From Lachnospiraceae bacterium (GTDB lineage: Bacteria; Bacillota_A; Clostridia; Lachnospirales; Lachnospiraceae), in the NCBI GenBank assembly GCA_009774655.1, contig VSOD01000080.1, positions 1 to 12,902 on the forward strand: a stretch of DNA of 12,902 nucleotides. The letters are read 5' to 3'. This document shows, piece after piece, positions 6,712 through 12,902 of the stretch. The notes beneath the pieces are model-generated. The model saw only the letters and a program-made list of their open reading frames with translations. It did no database searches and was not told where the DNA came from. Every line of letters begins with the position of its first letter. Position 1 is the stretch's first letter. The translations under genes and the position numbers were made by a program.

Positions 6712-8463
6712 CTATACCCCTCGCTTCATCTCCATATGATCCGCATACGCGGCAAACGCCGAAGGAATCGGATATCTGCTCTTCGTCTCTGCAGGATCAA
6801 TGAAAATATAATCCATCCTGTCTGCCGCAGTCGTCCTCGCCAGCTCATCCACACGCACCTGATAGCCGATCATATGCCATTCCTTATGCGTAAAGATATG
6901 TTTCGACGACTCCAGTTTCTGTATGCGCAGCGGCGACATGCCGGACTGTTTCAGGTATGCAAGCACTTCCTCCCCGCTCATATGCCCTTCCAGCATGGGA
7001 AATTCATACATGCCCGCAAGCAGTCCCTTCGCGTCTCTCTTATGGAGCGCCACATAATGTTCATCCAGAATGACAAGGATCGTCTTCTTCTCTATCTTAC
7101 GCGGTTTCTTAGCCGTCTTCTTCGGATACTCCGATATCCGTTCCTGTATTCTCGCCTGACACAGCTTATCCCACGGACATGCCTCACATTTCGGGCTGCC
7201 GTTGGGTATACACACCATCGCCCCGAGTTCCATCAAGGCCTGGTTAAAATCCCCGGGTCTGTCCTCAGGCATTACGGCTTTCAATTCCTCTTCTATGGAT
7301 TTCCTGACGCGGGCATCCAGAATATCCCTGTCATCGAGCCGCAGTCTGGACAAAATCCGCAATACATTGCCATCCACCGCCGGAACCGCTTTCTGAAAAG
7401 CGATCGAGGCGATGGCGCCCGCCGTATAACTTCCAATCCCGGCAAGCCCGATCAGCTGCTCATATTCTCCCGGCATCTCCCCGCCGTATTCCGCTACGAT
7501 CTGCATCGCCGATTTCTTCAGATTTCTCGCACGGTTATAATAGCCCAGACCTTCCCACAGCTTCAAAAGCTCTTCCTCCTCCACGGACGCCAGACTAGCG
7601 ATATCCGGAAGATGCCGTAAAAAGCGGTCATAGTATGGCTTCACAGCCTCCACTCTCGTCTGCTGCAGCATGATCTCCGACAGCCACACATGATACGGCG
7701 TCGGTTCTTCCCGCCAGGGCAGGATGCGCCTTCCGGCGTCATACCATGCAAGAAGCGGCTGCGCAATCAAATCCAGACTGTCCAGCACGACGGGAACCTG
7801 TTCATTGACTTCCAGACTGTCTTTTTCCACCAGACAGTCATAGGCAAGCAGGTGTACCCCTGCCTGTCTTGCCTTCTTCAAGGCCTCCCCAAAAGCAGGC
7901 TGGGTCTTCCAGTTCGGTTCCACATGGCTGATTCCTTTCATCTGAACAACAAAAATCAGATAGGCTTCATATCCCTGCGCATGCGCTTCCACCAGCTCTT
8001 CTACATGCTTTACGGCACGCTCGGAAGGCGCATCGGGAAAGGCCGCCACATTATCGTTCTCCAGAGTGACTCCTTTAACCTCTATGAAGGCGCGCTCCCC
8101 TGCCTCACTCTCCACATAAAAATCGAAACGTGAATTCCCGAAGACCTTCTCCGGACGCACCAGACTGACATCCCGATAGAGGCCGCCTGCCGCAAGCCAC
8201 TCACCTACTACTTTATTCGGCGCATTGGAATCCATATTGATCAGCCTTCCCGTCTTATCAACCGCCACCAGATCATAGGCCGTGGACCGCTCTGGGTTGG
8301 CACTCTTCTCCAGATAAACCTCTGCCTGCTCCTGCAGCAATTCCCGGCACCTGCCGGTATTCTTGACATGCACCTTCGTCCTCTCTCCGGCGATATTGAC
8401 ATAGGCGATAAAACGATTCGGACGCTCTATAAAATTTGCCGTGATTATATTGTTATATTTCAT
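6712..8463 (-). CDS. SfsA::MutY fusion: SfsA nuclease-like domain plus A/G-specific adenine glycosylase
   Basis: A 583-residue protein joining two normally separate proteins. Residues 1-225 are a full SfsA (sugar fermentation stimulation, PD-(D/E)XK-like), with RFDF (112-115, Asp114) and FIEVKG (126-131, Glu128, Lys130). Residues 228-583 are a full MutY, which removes adenine mispaired with 8-oxoguanine: LSEIMLQQTR (catalytic Glu263), helix-hairpin-helix LAGIGSYTAGAI (340-351), VDGNV (Asp364; spacing of 101 from Glu263 equals that of E. coli Glu37/Asp138), an Fe-S loop with Cys418, 426, 429 and 435 (CX7CX2CX5C, one longer than the E. coli CX6 first gap), and a Nudix-like 8-oxoG recognition domain (461-583). 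There is no stop or frameshift at the junction. The start is ATG at 8463 by family length; an in-frame TTG at 8508 overlaps the upstream gene's stop and has GGAGGAGGA 12 nt before it. The gene follows the nucleotidase gene closely. Confidence 0.93.
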   Translation of the reverse strand: MKYNNIITANFIERPNRFIAYVNIAGERTKVHVKNTGRCRELLQEQAEVYLEKSANPERSTAYDLVAVDKTGRLINMDSNAPNKVVGEWLAAGGLYRDVSLVRPEKVFGNSRFDFYVESEAGERAFIEVKGVTLENDNVAAFPDAPSERAVKHVEELVEAHAQGYEAYLIFVVQMKGISHVEPNWKTQPAFGEALKKARQAGVHLLAYDCLVEKDSLEVNEQVPVVLDSLDLIAQPLLAWYDAGRRILPWREEPTPYHVWLSEIMLQQTRVEAVKPYYDRFLRHLPDIASLASVEEEELLKLWEGLGYYNRARNLKKSAMQIVAEYGGEMPGEYEQLIGLAGIGSYTAGAIASIAFQKAVPAVDGNVLRILSRLRLDDRDILDARVRKSIEEELKAVMPEDRPGDFNQALMELGAMVCIPNGSPKCEACPWDKLCQARIQERISEYPKKTAKKPRKIEKKTILVILDEHYVALHKRDAKGLLAGMYEFPMLEGHMSGEEVLAYLKQSGMSPLRIQKLESSKHIFTHKEWHMIGYQVRVDELARTTAADRMDYIFIDPAETKSRYPIPSAFAAYADHMEMKRGV

Positions 8464-8504
8464 GTTATGTAAACCATTTCCATAGAATGAATTCGTCACT
8501 CCGG

Positions 8505-9449
8505 TCAACTGCTGTCCAGTTCCTCCTCCGCCTCGTCACAGGGAATCTTCTTTCGATAAGGTACCCTGGCTGCCGGCACCACTTCCGATGCCAGGGCTGT
8601 ATGCAGCGACTGGTCGTCAAAGAATATGTGGGCGCCGAATGCCTGCAAAACTTCTTTCTTACGCACTCCGCCCAGAAAAAACACTTCGTCGATACGTACA
8701 TTCCATGCGCGAAGAGTCCGGATCACTCTCTCATGCGCAGGTGCACATCTGGATGTCACAAGAGCGGTTCTGATCGGCGCTTCCTCTGCCGTACAATTTT
8801 TCTGCAGTTTCGACAGCAGCGTGAGGAATCTGGCGAACGGCCCTGCCTTAAGCGGATTGTTGGCATTGCGCCTTTCATTCTCCTCAAACGCTTCGAGCCC
8901 CTGTTCCTTGAAGATCTGCTCTGATTCATCCGAAAACAATACTGCATCCCCGTCAAAAGCTATGCGGATCTGCCTTATCTGATGATCACAGTCATAAGTG
9001 CGCAGGCCATCCGTACAGATAATACCGGCCGCTATGTTAGAATCTATGGCGCTCTGCACGTCATCCTCATAAGCCGACAAAAACAGATCCGTCTTAAAAG
9101 CCGACAGATACGGCGCAAGTGATGCACCGCTGGCCAGCACAGCCCTTGTTATATTCAACCCGTAATGCTCGATCGCGTTGAAAACACGCAGGGAAGAGTC
9201 CGGGCTGTTCCTGGACATGATGATGACCTCGACACTTTCCTCCCTGCCGGGCAGTTCATTCAGATCAAGCAATGCCTTGACCAGCGGGAATCCCGGCCCC
9301 GGGTTCAATATCTCACTCTCATGCTCAATCTGATACCTGCAGTATGCTTCCACACCCTCTGCCTCAAATATCGTATTTTCATAGGTCAGGTCGAAGAGCG
9401 CCCGGGAAGAGACGCCCACTACCAGTTTATTGTCAAGATCATACGCCAT
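8505..9449 (-). CDS. Cytosolic 5'-nucleotidase (NT5C1-like family)
   Basis: Enzyme of the family of animal cytosolic 5'-nucleotidase I, expected to dephosphorylate nucleoside monophosphates such as AMP in the cytoplasm. It has 314 residues. Family blocks are VEVIIMSRNSPDSSLRVFNAI (73-93), AFDGDAVLFSDESE (164-177, with the HAD-type Asp166 and Asp168), VTSRCAPAHERVI (231-243), VFFLGGVRKKEVL (256-268) and HIFFDDQ (274-280). The C-terminus is acidic (DEAEEELDSS). The ATG has AGGAGGT 5 nt upstream, close to ideal. It lies 129 bp downstream of the DUF1653 gene and its stop is 41 bp from the ATG of sfsA::mutY. I find neither a terminator nor a good promoter in 9450-9578, so the three genes may share a transcript. 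Confidence 0.9.
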   Translation of the reverse strand: MAYDLDNKLVVGVSSRALFDLTYENTIFEAEGVEAYCRYQIEHESEILNPGPGFPLVKALLDLNELPGREESVEVIIMSRNSPDSSLRVFNAIEHYGLNITRAVLASGASLAPYLSAFKTDLFLSAYEDDVQSAIDSNIAAGIICTDGLRTYDCDHQIRQIRIAFDGDAVLFSDESEQIFKEQGLEAFEENERRNANNPLKAGPFARFLTLLSKLQKNCTAEEAPIRTALVTSRCAPAHERVIRTLRAWNVRIDEVFFLGGVRKKEVLQAFGAHIFFDDQSLHTALASEVVPAARVPYRKKIPCDEAEEELDSS

Positions 9450-9578
9450 AAGTTACCTCCTGTCAGAATCCAATCTGTTTACGGATGTCCCTACAGACAC
9501 GGCTCCGGCCCATTGCCCGCGGGAATAAGGATTCTCCGGTGGTTTACCTTATGTCGTCATGACGCAGAACGTGATAAC

Positions 9579-10190
9579 CTAACGCAGTCTGTTACACTCA
9601 TACTTTTCAAAAGTTAAAAGACAGTTCCTGAGTTCCTCATATCGCTCCTCCACGTCGCCTTCCTTGATCTCCAGATCAACAGCCATCGCCATCGTATTGA
9701 TCATCTCGTCGGTAATCCTGCTGCGGAGCGCGGCAAGGATATTGAGCCTCTGCTCATAAGTATCCGCCTCCAGGAACTCCATCACCAGAGGATCGATATT
9801 CAGTTGCTGCATCTCTTCTGCGTTTTCCGTACCCCCTGAACCCTCATTGCTCTCCTTCACCGGCTCCTCCACTGCCTGCAATCCGGAAATCGTCTCCTCC
9901 ACTGCCTGCAATCTGGAAATCGTCTCCTCCGCTGCCTGTGATCCGGAAACCAGCTCCGAATCCTGCAGCAGCTCAAAGCGGTACTGCTGTCTGGCATCCG
10001 GATACTTCTCAACGTCTACCTCTTCCATAAACATGGCAAGCGGCCTGACATAAATCTGAAAGGTATCGTACATCGCCTGATAAACCACCATCATCTCCCC
10101 GGTCTCGCTGTGCTTCGCAAGGCAGCGGATCTGATATATATTTCCTTTAAAGTGTCTGTACATTTCCTGTGGCCTGGGATTCGGTCTCAT
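9579..10190 (-). CDS. DUF1653-domain protein with a tandem-repeat linker
   Basis: Function unknown. The N-terminal DUF1653 domain covers about residues 8-60 (YRHFKGNIYQIRCLAKHSETGEMMVVYQAMY, then YVRPLAMFMEEV). Residues 83-110 are a linker of 10-residue units (variants of LQAVEETISG), followed by an acidic Gly/Ser/Glu-rich stretch. Residues 132-203 form a predicted helical C-terminal region ending in NCLLTFEKYECNRLR. Total length is 203 residues, much longer than stand-alone DUF1653 proteins. The ATG start has AGGAG 6 nt upstream; an internal ATG at codon 10 (MYRHFKG) is an alternative. It is the first gene after a promoter with two LexA-type boxes, so it should be induced by DNA damage if LexA of this organism recognises GAAC-N4-GTTC. 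The leader from that promoter is about 160 nt. Confidence 0.85.
   Translation of the reverse strand: MRPNPRPQEMYRHFKGNIYQIRCLAKHSETGEMMVVYQAMYDTFQIYVRPLAMFMEEVDVEKYPDARQQYRFELLQDSELVSGSQAAEETISRLQAVEETISGLQAVEEPVKESNEGSGGTENAEEMQQLNIDPLVMEFLEADTYEQRLNILAALRSRITDEMINTMAMAVDLEIKEGDVEERYEELRNCLLTFEKYECNRLR
9864..9953 (-). repeat. 30-bp in-frame minisatellite, three copies
   Basis: Three tandem 30-bp units start at 9864, 9894 and 9924 (first bases CTCCTCCACTGCCTGCAATC on the plus strand). Copies 1 and 2 differ at 1 base, copies 1 and 3 at 6. The period is a multiple of three, so copy-number change would alter linker length without breaking the frame. Confidence 0.9.
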
Positions 10191-10334
10191 ACTCTGCTCC
10201 TATCTGTCCGTATCAAAAACTGTTCTGAAAAATTCTGCACATTTGTCCCGCAATTCGTACTCTTACCTAGTATAATCCCAAAACGTAAAAAAGTCATTCC
10301 TTTCTGTATATGAAATTTTTGTGTCACAGTAATT

Positions 10335-10350
10335 CAGAACGTTTGTTCTG
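10335..10350 (-). promoter_or_regulatory. LexA/DinR-type box 2 (downstream of promoter)
   Basis: CAGAACGTTTGTTCTG is a perfect 6-bp dyad around GTTT and contains the Gram-positive SOS core GAAC-N4-GTTC. It lies just downstream of the inferred transcription start, where bound repressor would block elongation. Its centre is 34 bp from that of box 1. Confidence 0.75.
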
Positions 10351-10364
10351 ATATCTTTGTCTTA

Positions 10365-10393
10365 AGTATAGAACGTACATTCTATTATGTCAA
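10365..10393 (-). promoter_or_regulatory. Near-consensus promoter of the DUF1653 gene group
   Basis: Minus strand TTGACA (10393-10388), 17-bp spacer, TATACT (10370-10365). The -35 box is a perfect match and the -10 box has one difference. The strength fits a promoter normally held silent by a repressor. Confidence 0.8.
10369..10384 (-). promoter_or_regulatory. LexA/DinR-type box 1 (inside promoter spacer)
   Basis: TAGAACGTACATTCTA: GAAC-GTAC-ATTC, one base off the GAAC-N4-GTTC dyad. It fills most of the spacer and touches the -10 box, so binding would exclude RNA polymerase. Confidence 0.65.
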
Positions 10394-10397
10394 TCTC

Positions 10398-10757
10398 TTA
10401 CAATTCATATCGAAATGTACATGTCTCCTGTCCGAACTCCGCCTGCGACAGAATATCCTGCAGGGCCGACTTATCACTGCCTTCCATCCGCTTAAGCCTG
10501 CGGTGATGCACCTGCATTGTATATTCCCTGCTGCCATCCCCATTCGTCACTCTCGTCAGCATCACCCCGCAGTTATCAAGTCCCTGTTCTCTCAGACATT
10601 CTCTCGCATACCGCACATATTCCTGTTCCAGTTCACGATAATAGTGATTCTCCTCCGTGCACTGCTTATCCCCCATACTCATCACCGTTCCCTTTGTACA
10701 GAAGACAATGATCAGAACCAACGCCACCGTCAGTACCCAAAATTTCCGATCAGACAT
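10398..10757 (-). CDS. Small single-pass membrane-anchored protein, function unknown
   Basis: I do not recognise a named family. From ATG at 10757 the protein is 119 residues. A short basic N-terminus (MSDRK) is followed by one hydrophobic segment (about 6-21, FWVLTVALVLIIVFC), which suggests a signal anchor with the rest outside the membrane. The outer part has a charged helix (YYRELEQEYVRYARECLREQ, about 39-58), then CGVMLTRVTNGDGSREYTMQ, which looks like a small beta-sheet, and a final CTFRYEL. Cys33, Cys54, Cys63 and Cys113 could form disulfides. A GTG two codons earlier (10763) overlaps the AGGAAGG ribosome binding site, so the ATG is preferred. It ends 5 bp before the -35 box of the SOS-type promoter, so it is upstream of, and not controlled by, that promoter. 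Its own promoter is unclear. Confidence 0.7.
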   Translation of the reverse strand: MSDRKFWVLTVALVLIIVFCTKGTVMSMGDKQCTEENHYYRELEQEYVRYARECLREQGLDNCGVMLTRVTNGDGSREYTMQVHHRRLKRMEGSDKSALQDILSQAEFGQETCTFRYEL

Positions 10758-10962
10758 AAACACCCTTCCTTTCTGTATTTCTTTACTCTGATAAATCCGT
10801 CAACCAGATTCATCAACCATTTCTGAAAACAGGGTAGCACAATTCATGTCCCATAAAACGGACTTTTACAGCTTCATCTGCATTTTGTTATGAAGCGGGA
10901 CAGCTTTTCTCCCAGCCAGGATTACGTATGTTACATAAATATTCATTCTTGTGACTTTTTCC

Positions 10963-10991
10963 TTGTGAAATGCCATACTTGGTGTTATACT
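10963..10991 (+). promoter_or_regulatory. Promoter of the nhaC gene
   Basis: TTGTGA (10963-10968), 17-bp spacer, TATACT (10986-10991) with TGT upstream (extended -10). The gap between genes runs from 10758 to 11177: its left part (10758-10960) holds nothing I can name besides the ribosome binding site of the small membrane protein; its right part is this promoter and the nhaC leader. Confidence 0.65.
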
Positions 10992-10995
10992 GACT

Positions 10996-11070
10996 TCGGC
11001 AGTGATCATCGGATATCTCCATCTTCCTGTATCGATGGCATTTTCACCCGAAAACAGTTTTTTGTATTTT
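10996..11070 (+). promoter_or_regulatory. Possible attenuator hairpin in the nhaC leader
   Basis: Nested pairings TCGG (10996-10999)/CCGA (11048-11051), GTGA (11002-11005)/TCAC (11044-11047) and CCATC (11019-11023)/GATGG (11034-11038) are followed 5 nt later by a T-rich run (TTTTTTGTATTTTT). A second hairpin, GCAGGAGA/TCTTCTGC, lies near 11118-11142 without a T-run. The lysine riboswitch, which can precede nhaC-like genes, is not recognisable here. Confidence 0.3.
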
Positions 11071-11160
11071 TATGCAGGACAGATTCAATACCGTTGCGTC
11101 TGGAGGTTACTTTCTTCGCAGGAGAACTTCTGATCTTCTGCCAAATAAATTACATTTTAA

Positions 11161-11168
11161 AGAGGGAG
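11161..11168 (+). promoter_or_regulatory. Ribosome binding site that decides the nhaC start
   Basis: AGAGGGAG lies 9 nt before the ATG at 11178. The frame is open back to 10890, but the extra 96 residues contain the promoter and leader and do not look like protein. Confidence 0.8.
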
Positions 11169-11177
11169 TACAAAAGA

Positions 11178-12779
11178 ATGAAAAAGAAAAAACTCTTACG
11201 AGGGGCAGGCCTCCTGATCCTCTGTCTTGCCCTTCTGCCGCTTACCGTATTCGCTGCAGAAGCGGAGACAGAGTACACGCCTGCCATGTATGCCACTTTC
11301 TGGGCTCTGATCCCGCCCATTGTCGCGATCGTGCTGGCCCTGATCACGAAAGAGGTTTACAGCTCGCTGTTCATCGGTATTCTGGTGGGCGGCCTGTTCT
11401 ATTCCGGCTTTTCCTTTGAGGGAACGCTGACACACATTTTCAACGACGGTTTTGTCGCGGTTCTGTCCGATGCCTATAACGTGGGTATCCTGGTGTTCCT
11501 TGTAATCCTGGGCGCCATGGTGAGCCTGATGAACCGTGCAGGCGGTTCCGCAGCCTTCGGCCATTTTGCAAAAGAAAAGATCAAGACACGGGCCGGCGCG
11601 CAGCTTGCCACCGTCGCATTGGGTGTCCTGATATTTATCGACGATTATTTCAACTGTCTCACCGTCGGCAGTGTCATGAAACCCGTCACGGATGAGCACA
11701 AGGTTTCCCGGGCGAAACTGGCCTATCTGATCGATGCCACTGCGGCGCCTGTCTGTATCATCGCACCGATCTCTTCCTGGGCAGCGGCAGTTTCCGGTTT
11801 TGTGGAGGGAGAAGACGGATTTTCCATCTTTATCCGTGCCATTCCCTATAACTTCTATGCCATCCTGACAATCATTATGATGATCGCACTGATACTATTA
11901 AAAGTGGATTTCGGCCCGATGAAATCCCATGAAACCAATGCCCTCAAAGGCGACCTGTTCTCCACCGGCAAAAAAGATGCCGCACAGGAGACAGAATCTG
12001 TAAATCCGAAAGGAAAAGTGATCGATCTCCTGATCCCTATCATCATGCTGATCGTATGTTGTGTCATCGGTATGATCTATACCGGCGAATTTTTTGACGG
12101 TGCAGGTTTCGTTGAATCCTTTTCCAATTCCGATGCTTCCGTCGGCCTTGCCCTAGGCAGCATCTGCGCCATGATCCTGACGGTCATCATCTATCTGATC
12201 CGCAGAGTGTTAAGTTTTAAAGACTGTATGGCCTGTCTGCCTGACGGCTTCAAGGCCATGGTTCCGGCAATCCTGATCCTTACCTTTGCCTGGACACTGA
12301 AGGCCATGACCGACTCGCTGGGCGCAGCCGTATTCGTAGCCGATACCGTACAGAAGAGCGCCGGATCTCTTATGAATTTCCTGCCGGCGATCATTTTCAT
12401 CGTGGCATGTTTCCTGGCATTCTCCACCGGTACCTCCTGGGGAACCTTCGGTATTCTCATTCCGATCGTGGTGAATGTATTTATGAATACCAATCCGCAG
12501 CTGATGATCATCTCCATCTCCGCCTGTATGGCAGGCGCGGTATGCGGCGATCACTGCTCTCCGATCTCCGATACCACGATCATGGCTTCCGCAGGCGCAC
12601 AGTGTGACCACGTCAATCACGTATCCACCCAGCTGCCCTACGTTATCATAGTAGCCGTGATCTCCTTTATCACCTATATCGTAGCCGGATTTGCGCAGAG
12701 TGCATGGATCTCCATGCCGGTAGGAATCATCCTTCTACTCTTGACACTGGTTGTAATCAAGAATTTGAATCGAGAGTAA
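11178..12779 (+). CDS. nhaC: NhaC-family Na+/H+ antiporter
   Basis: Polytopic inner-membrane protein of 533 residues in the NhaC family (COG1757), which exchanges Na+ for H+; some relatives carry amino acids or organic acids, so the substrate is inferred only at family level. The N-terminus is signal-like: MKKKK, a hydrophobic core and LPLTVFAAEA, with possible cleavage after AAEA or FAA. About ten further hydrophobic segments follow. The conserved central block includes IDDYFNCLTVGSVMKPVTDE and LAYLIDATAAPVCIIAPISSW, and the C-terminal half has FSTGTSWGTFGILIPIV and CGDHCSPISDTTIMASAG, typical of the family. A charged cytoplasmic loop (KGDLFSTGKKDAAQETESVN) separates the halves. It is a single-gene unit with its own promoter, a leader of about 180 nt and a terminator. 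Confidence 0.93.
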   Translation: MKKKKLLRGAGLLILCLALLPLTVFAAEAETEYTPAMYATFWALIPPIVAIVLALITKEVYSSLFIGILVGGLFYSGFSFEGTLTHIFNDGFVAVLSDAYNVGILVFLVILGAMVSLMNRAGGSAAFGHFAKEKIKTRAGAQLATVALGVLIFIDDYFNCLTVGSVMKPVTDEHKVSRAKLAYLIDATAAPVCIIAPISSWAAAVSGFVEGEDGFSIFIRAIPYNFYAILTIIMMIALILLKVDFGPMKSHETNALKGDLFSTGKKDAAQETESVNPKGKVIDLLIPIIMLIVCCVIGMIYTGEFFDGAGFVESFSNSDASVGLALGSICAMILTVIIYLIRRVLSFKDCMACLPDGFKAMVPAILILTFAWTLKAMTDSLGAAVFVADTVQKSAGSLMNFLPAIIFIVACFLAFSTGTSWGTFGILIPIVVNVFMNTNPQLMIISISACMAGAVCGDHCSPISDTTIMASAGAQCDHVNHVSTQLPYVIIVAVISFITYIVAGFAQSAWISMPVGIILLLLTLVVIKNLNRE

Positions 12780-12821
12780 CATCAGTTACATAACGCCATA
12801 TATTTTATTGAAACAAACAAA

Positions 12822-12878
12822 ACAGACAAGAAAAATGCAGTCCTGTCATTGCAGACAGACTGCATTTTTCTTGTCTGT
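12822..12878 (+). terminator. Bidirectional terminator with a very long stem after nhaC
   Basis: Perfect 21-bp arms (12822-12842 and 12858-12878). Pairing continues after a single bulged C at 12843 with TGTC/GACA, giving about 25 pairs and an ATTGCA loop. A-rich AAGAAAAA in the left arm and TTTTTCTT in the right arm are part of the stem, so the GC-containing core (TGCAGTC/GACTGCA) is followed by a T-tract on either strand. It begins about 40 bp after the nhaC stop. Confidence 0.85.
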
Positions 12879-12902
12879 CATAAAATTAAATCTATCTATA
12901 AT

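Noticed and set aside
6706..7620. Plus-strand open frame of 304 codons
   Set aside because: Antisense to the MutY part of the fusion gene; the Arg/His/Leu-rich translation is typical of a shadow frame.
9563..9578. A third LexA-like box (CAGAACGTGATAAC) before the nucleotidase gene
   Set aside because: The right half-site TAAC does not match GTTC, and no promoter is attached to it.
10187..10297. 36-codon frame whose TGA overlaps the DUF1653 ATG
   Set aside because: The stop/start overlap suggests coupling, but AAAGGA directly touches its ATG with no spacing and the peptide has no recognisable feature. Not enough to call a gene.
10398..10757. SOS cell-division inhibitor (YneA/SidA-like) for the small membrane protein
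   Set aside because: Size and single membrane segment fit, but the LexA-type boxes lie downstream of its stop codon and face away from it.
10890..11177. N-terminal extension of nhaC back to ATG 10890
   Set aside because: It covers the promoter and leader, has no ribosome binding site, and would bury the signal-like MKKKK start that has AGAGGGAG 9 nt upstream.
10998..11177. Lysine riboswitch ahead of nhaC
   Set aside because: Some NhaC-type transporters are controlled by this RNA, but none of its conserved core segments could be recognised in the leader.

Overview
The window looks like a chromosomal segment from a Gram-positive anaerobe of the class Clostridia, most likely Lachnospiraceae. 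The evidence is the type of proteins (PheB next to homoserine dehydrogenase, a short PAP2 protein with a WPSIHV motif, DUF1653, an NhaC antiporter with a signal-like N-terminus), purine-rich Shine-Dalgarno sites, sigma-A promoters with extended -10 boxes, and a base composition that looks close to 50% GC by eye. The genus cannot be read from the sequence. No tRNA, rRNA, CRISPR array, transposase or phage gene is visible.

Layout from left to right. (1) Minus strand, 1-3245: glyA (serine hydroxymethyltransferase) is followed downstream by pheB (ACT-domain regulator) and hom (homoserine dehydrogenase, cut by the window edge). pheB-hom has its own strong promoter and a leader carrying three 14-bp near-palindromes one to two bases off a 30-bp period. 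This is serine/glycine and threonine/methionine metabolism. (2) Plus strand, 3489-5401: a diacylglycerol-kinase-family lipid kinase, then a PAP2-family membrane enzyme with its own promoter and terminator; these point to envelope lipid metabolism. (3) Minus strand, 5510-6535: a family 2 glycosyltransferase enclosed by two 39-bp repeats in inverted orientation (37/39 identical), each built around a dyad. This is the most unusual structure in the window and could be an invertible or mobile cassette. (4) Minus strand, 6712-10190: DUF1653 protein, cytosolic 5'-nucleotidase and an in-frame SfsA::MutY fusion, all in one direction and without a visible terminator between them. The promoter ahead of DUF1653 is near-consensus and has one LexA/DinR-type box in its spacer and a second just downstream, so this looks like an SOS-controlled group that includes an adenine glycosylase. 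(5) Minus strand, 10398-10757: a small membrane-anchored protein of unknown function, upstream of the SOS promoter. (6) Plus strand, 11178-12779: an NhaC-family Na+/H+ antiporter with a long leader of about 180 nt and a very long bidirectional terminator hairpin.

Most of the genes are ordinary housekeeping genes. The parts worth a second look are the inverted 39-bp repeats around the glycosyltransferase, the LexA-type promoter leading toward an SfsA::MutY fusion, and the repeated leader of pheB-hom. All functional statements come from recognising motifs by eye; no search was run.
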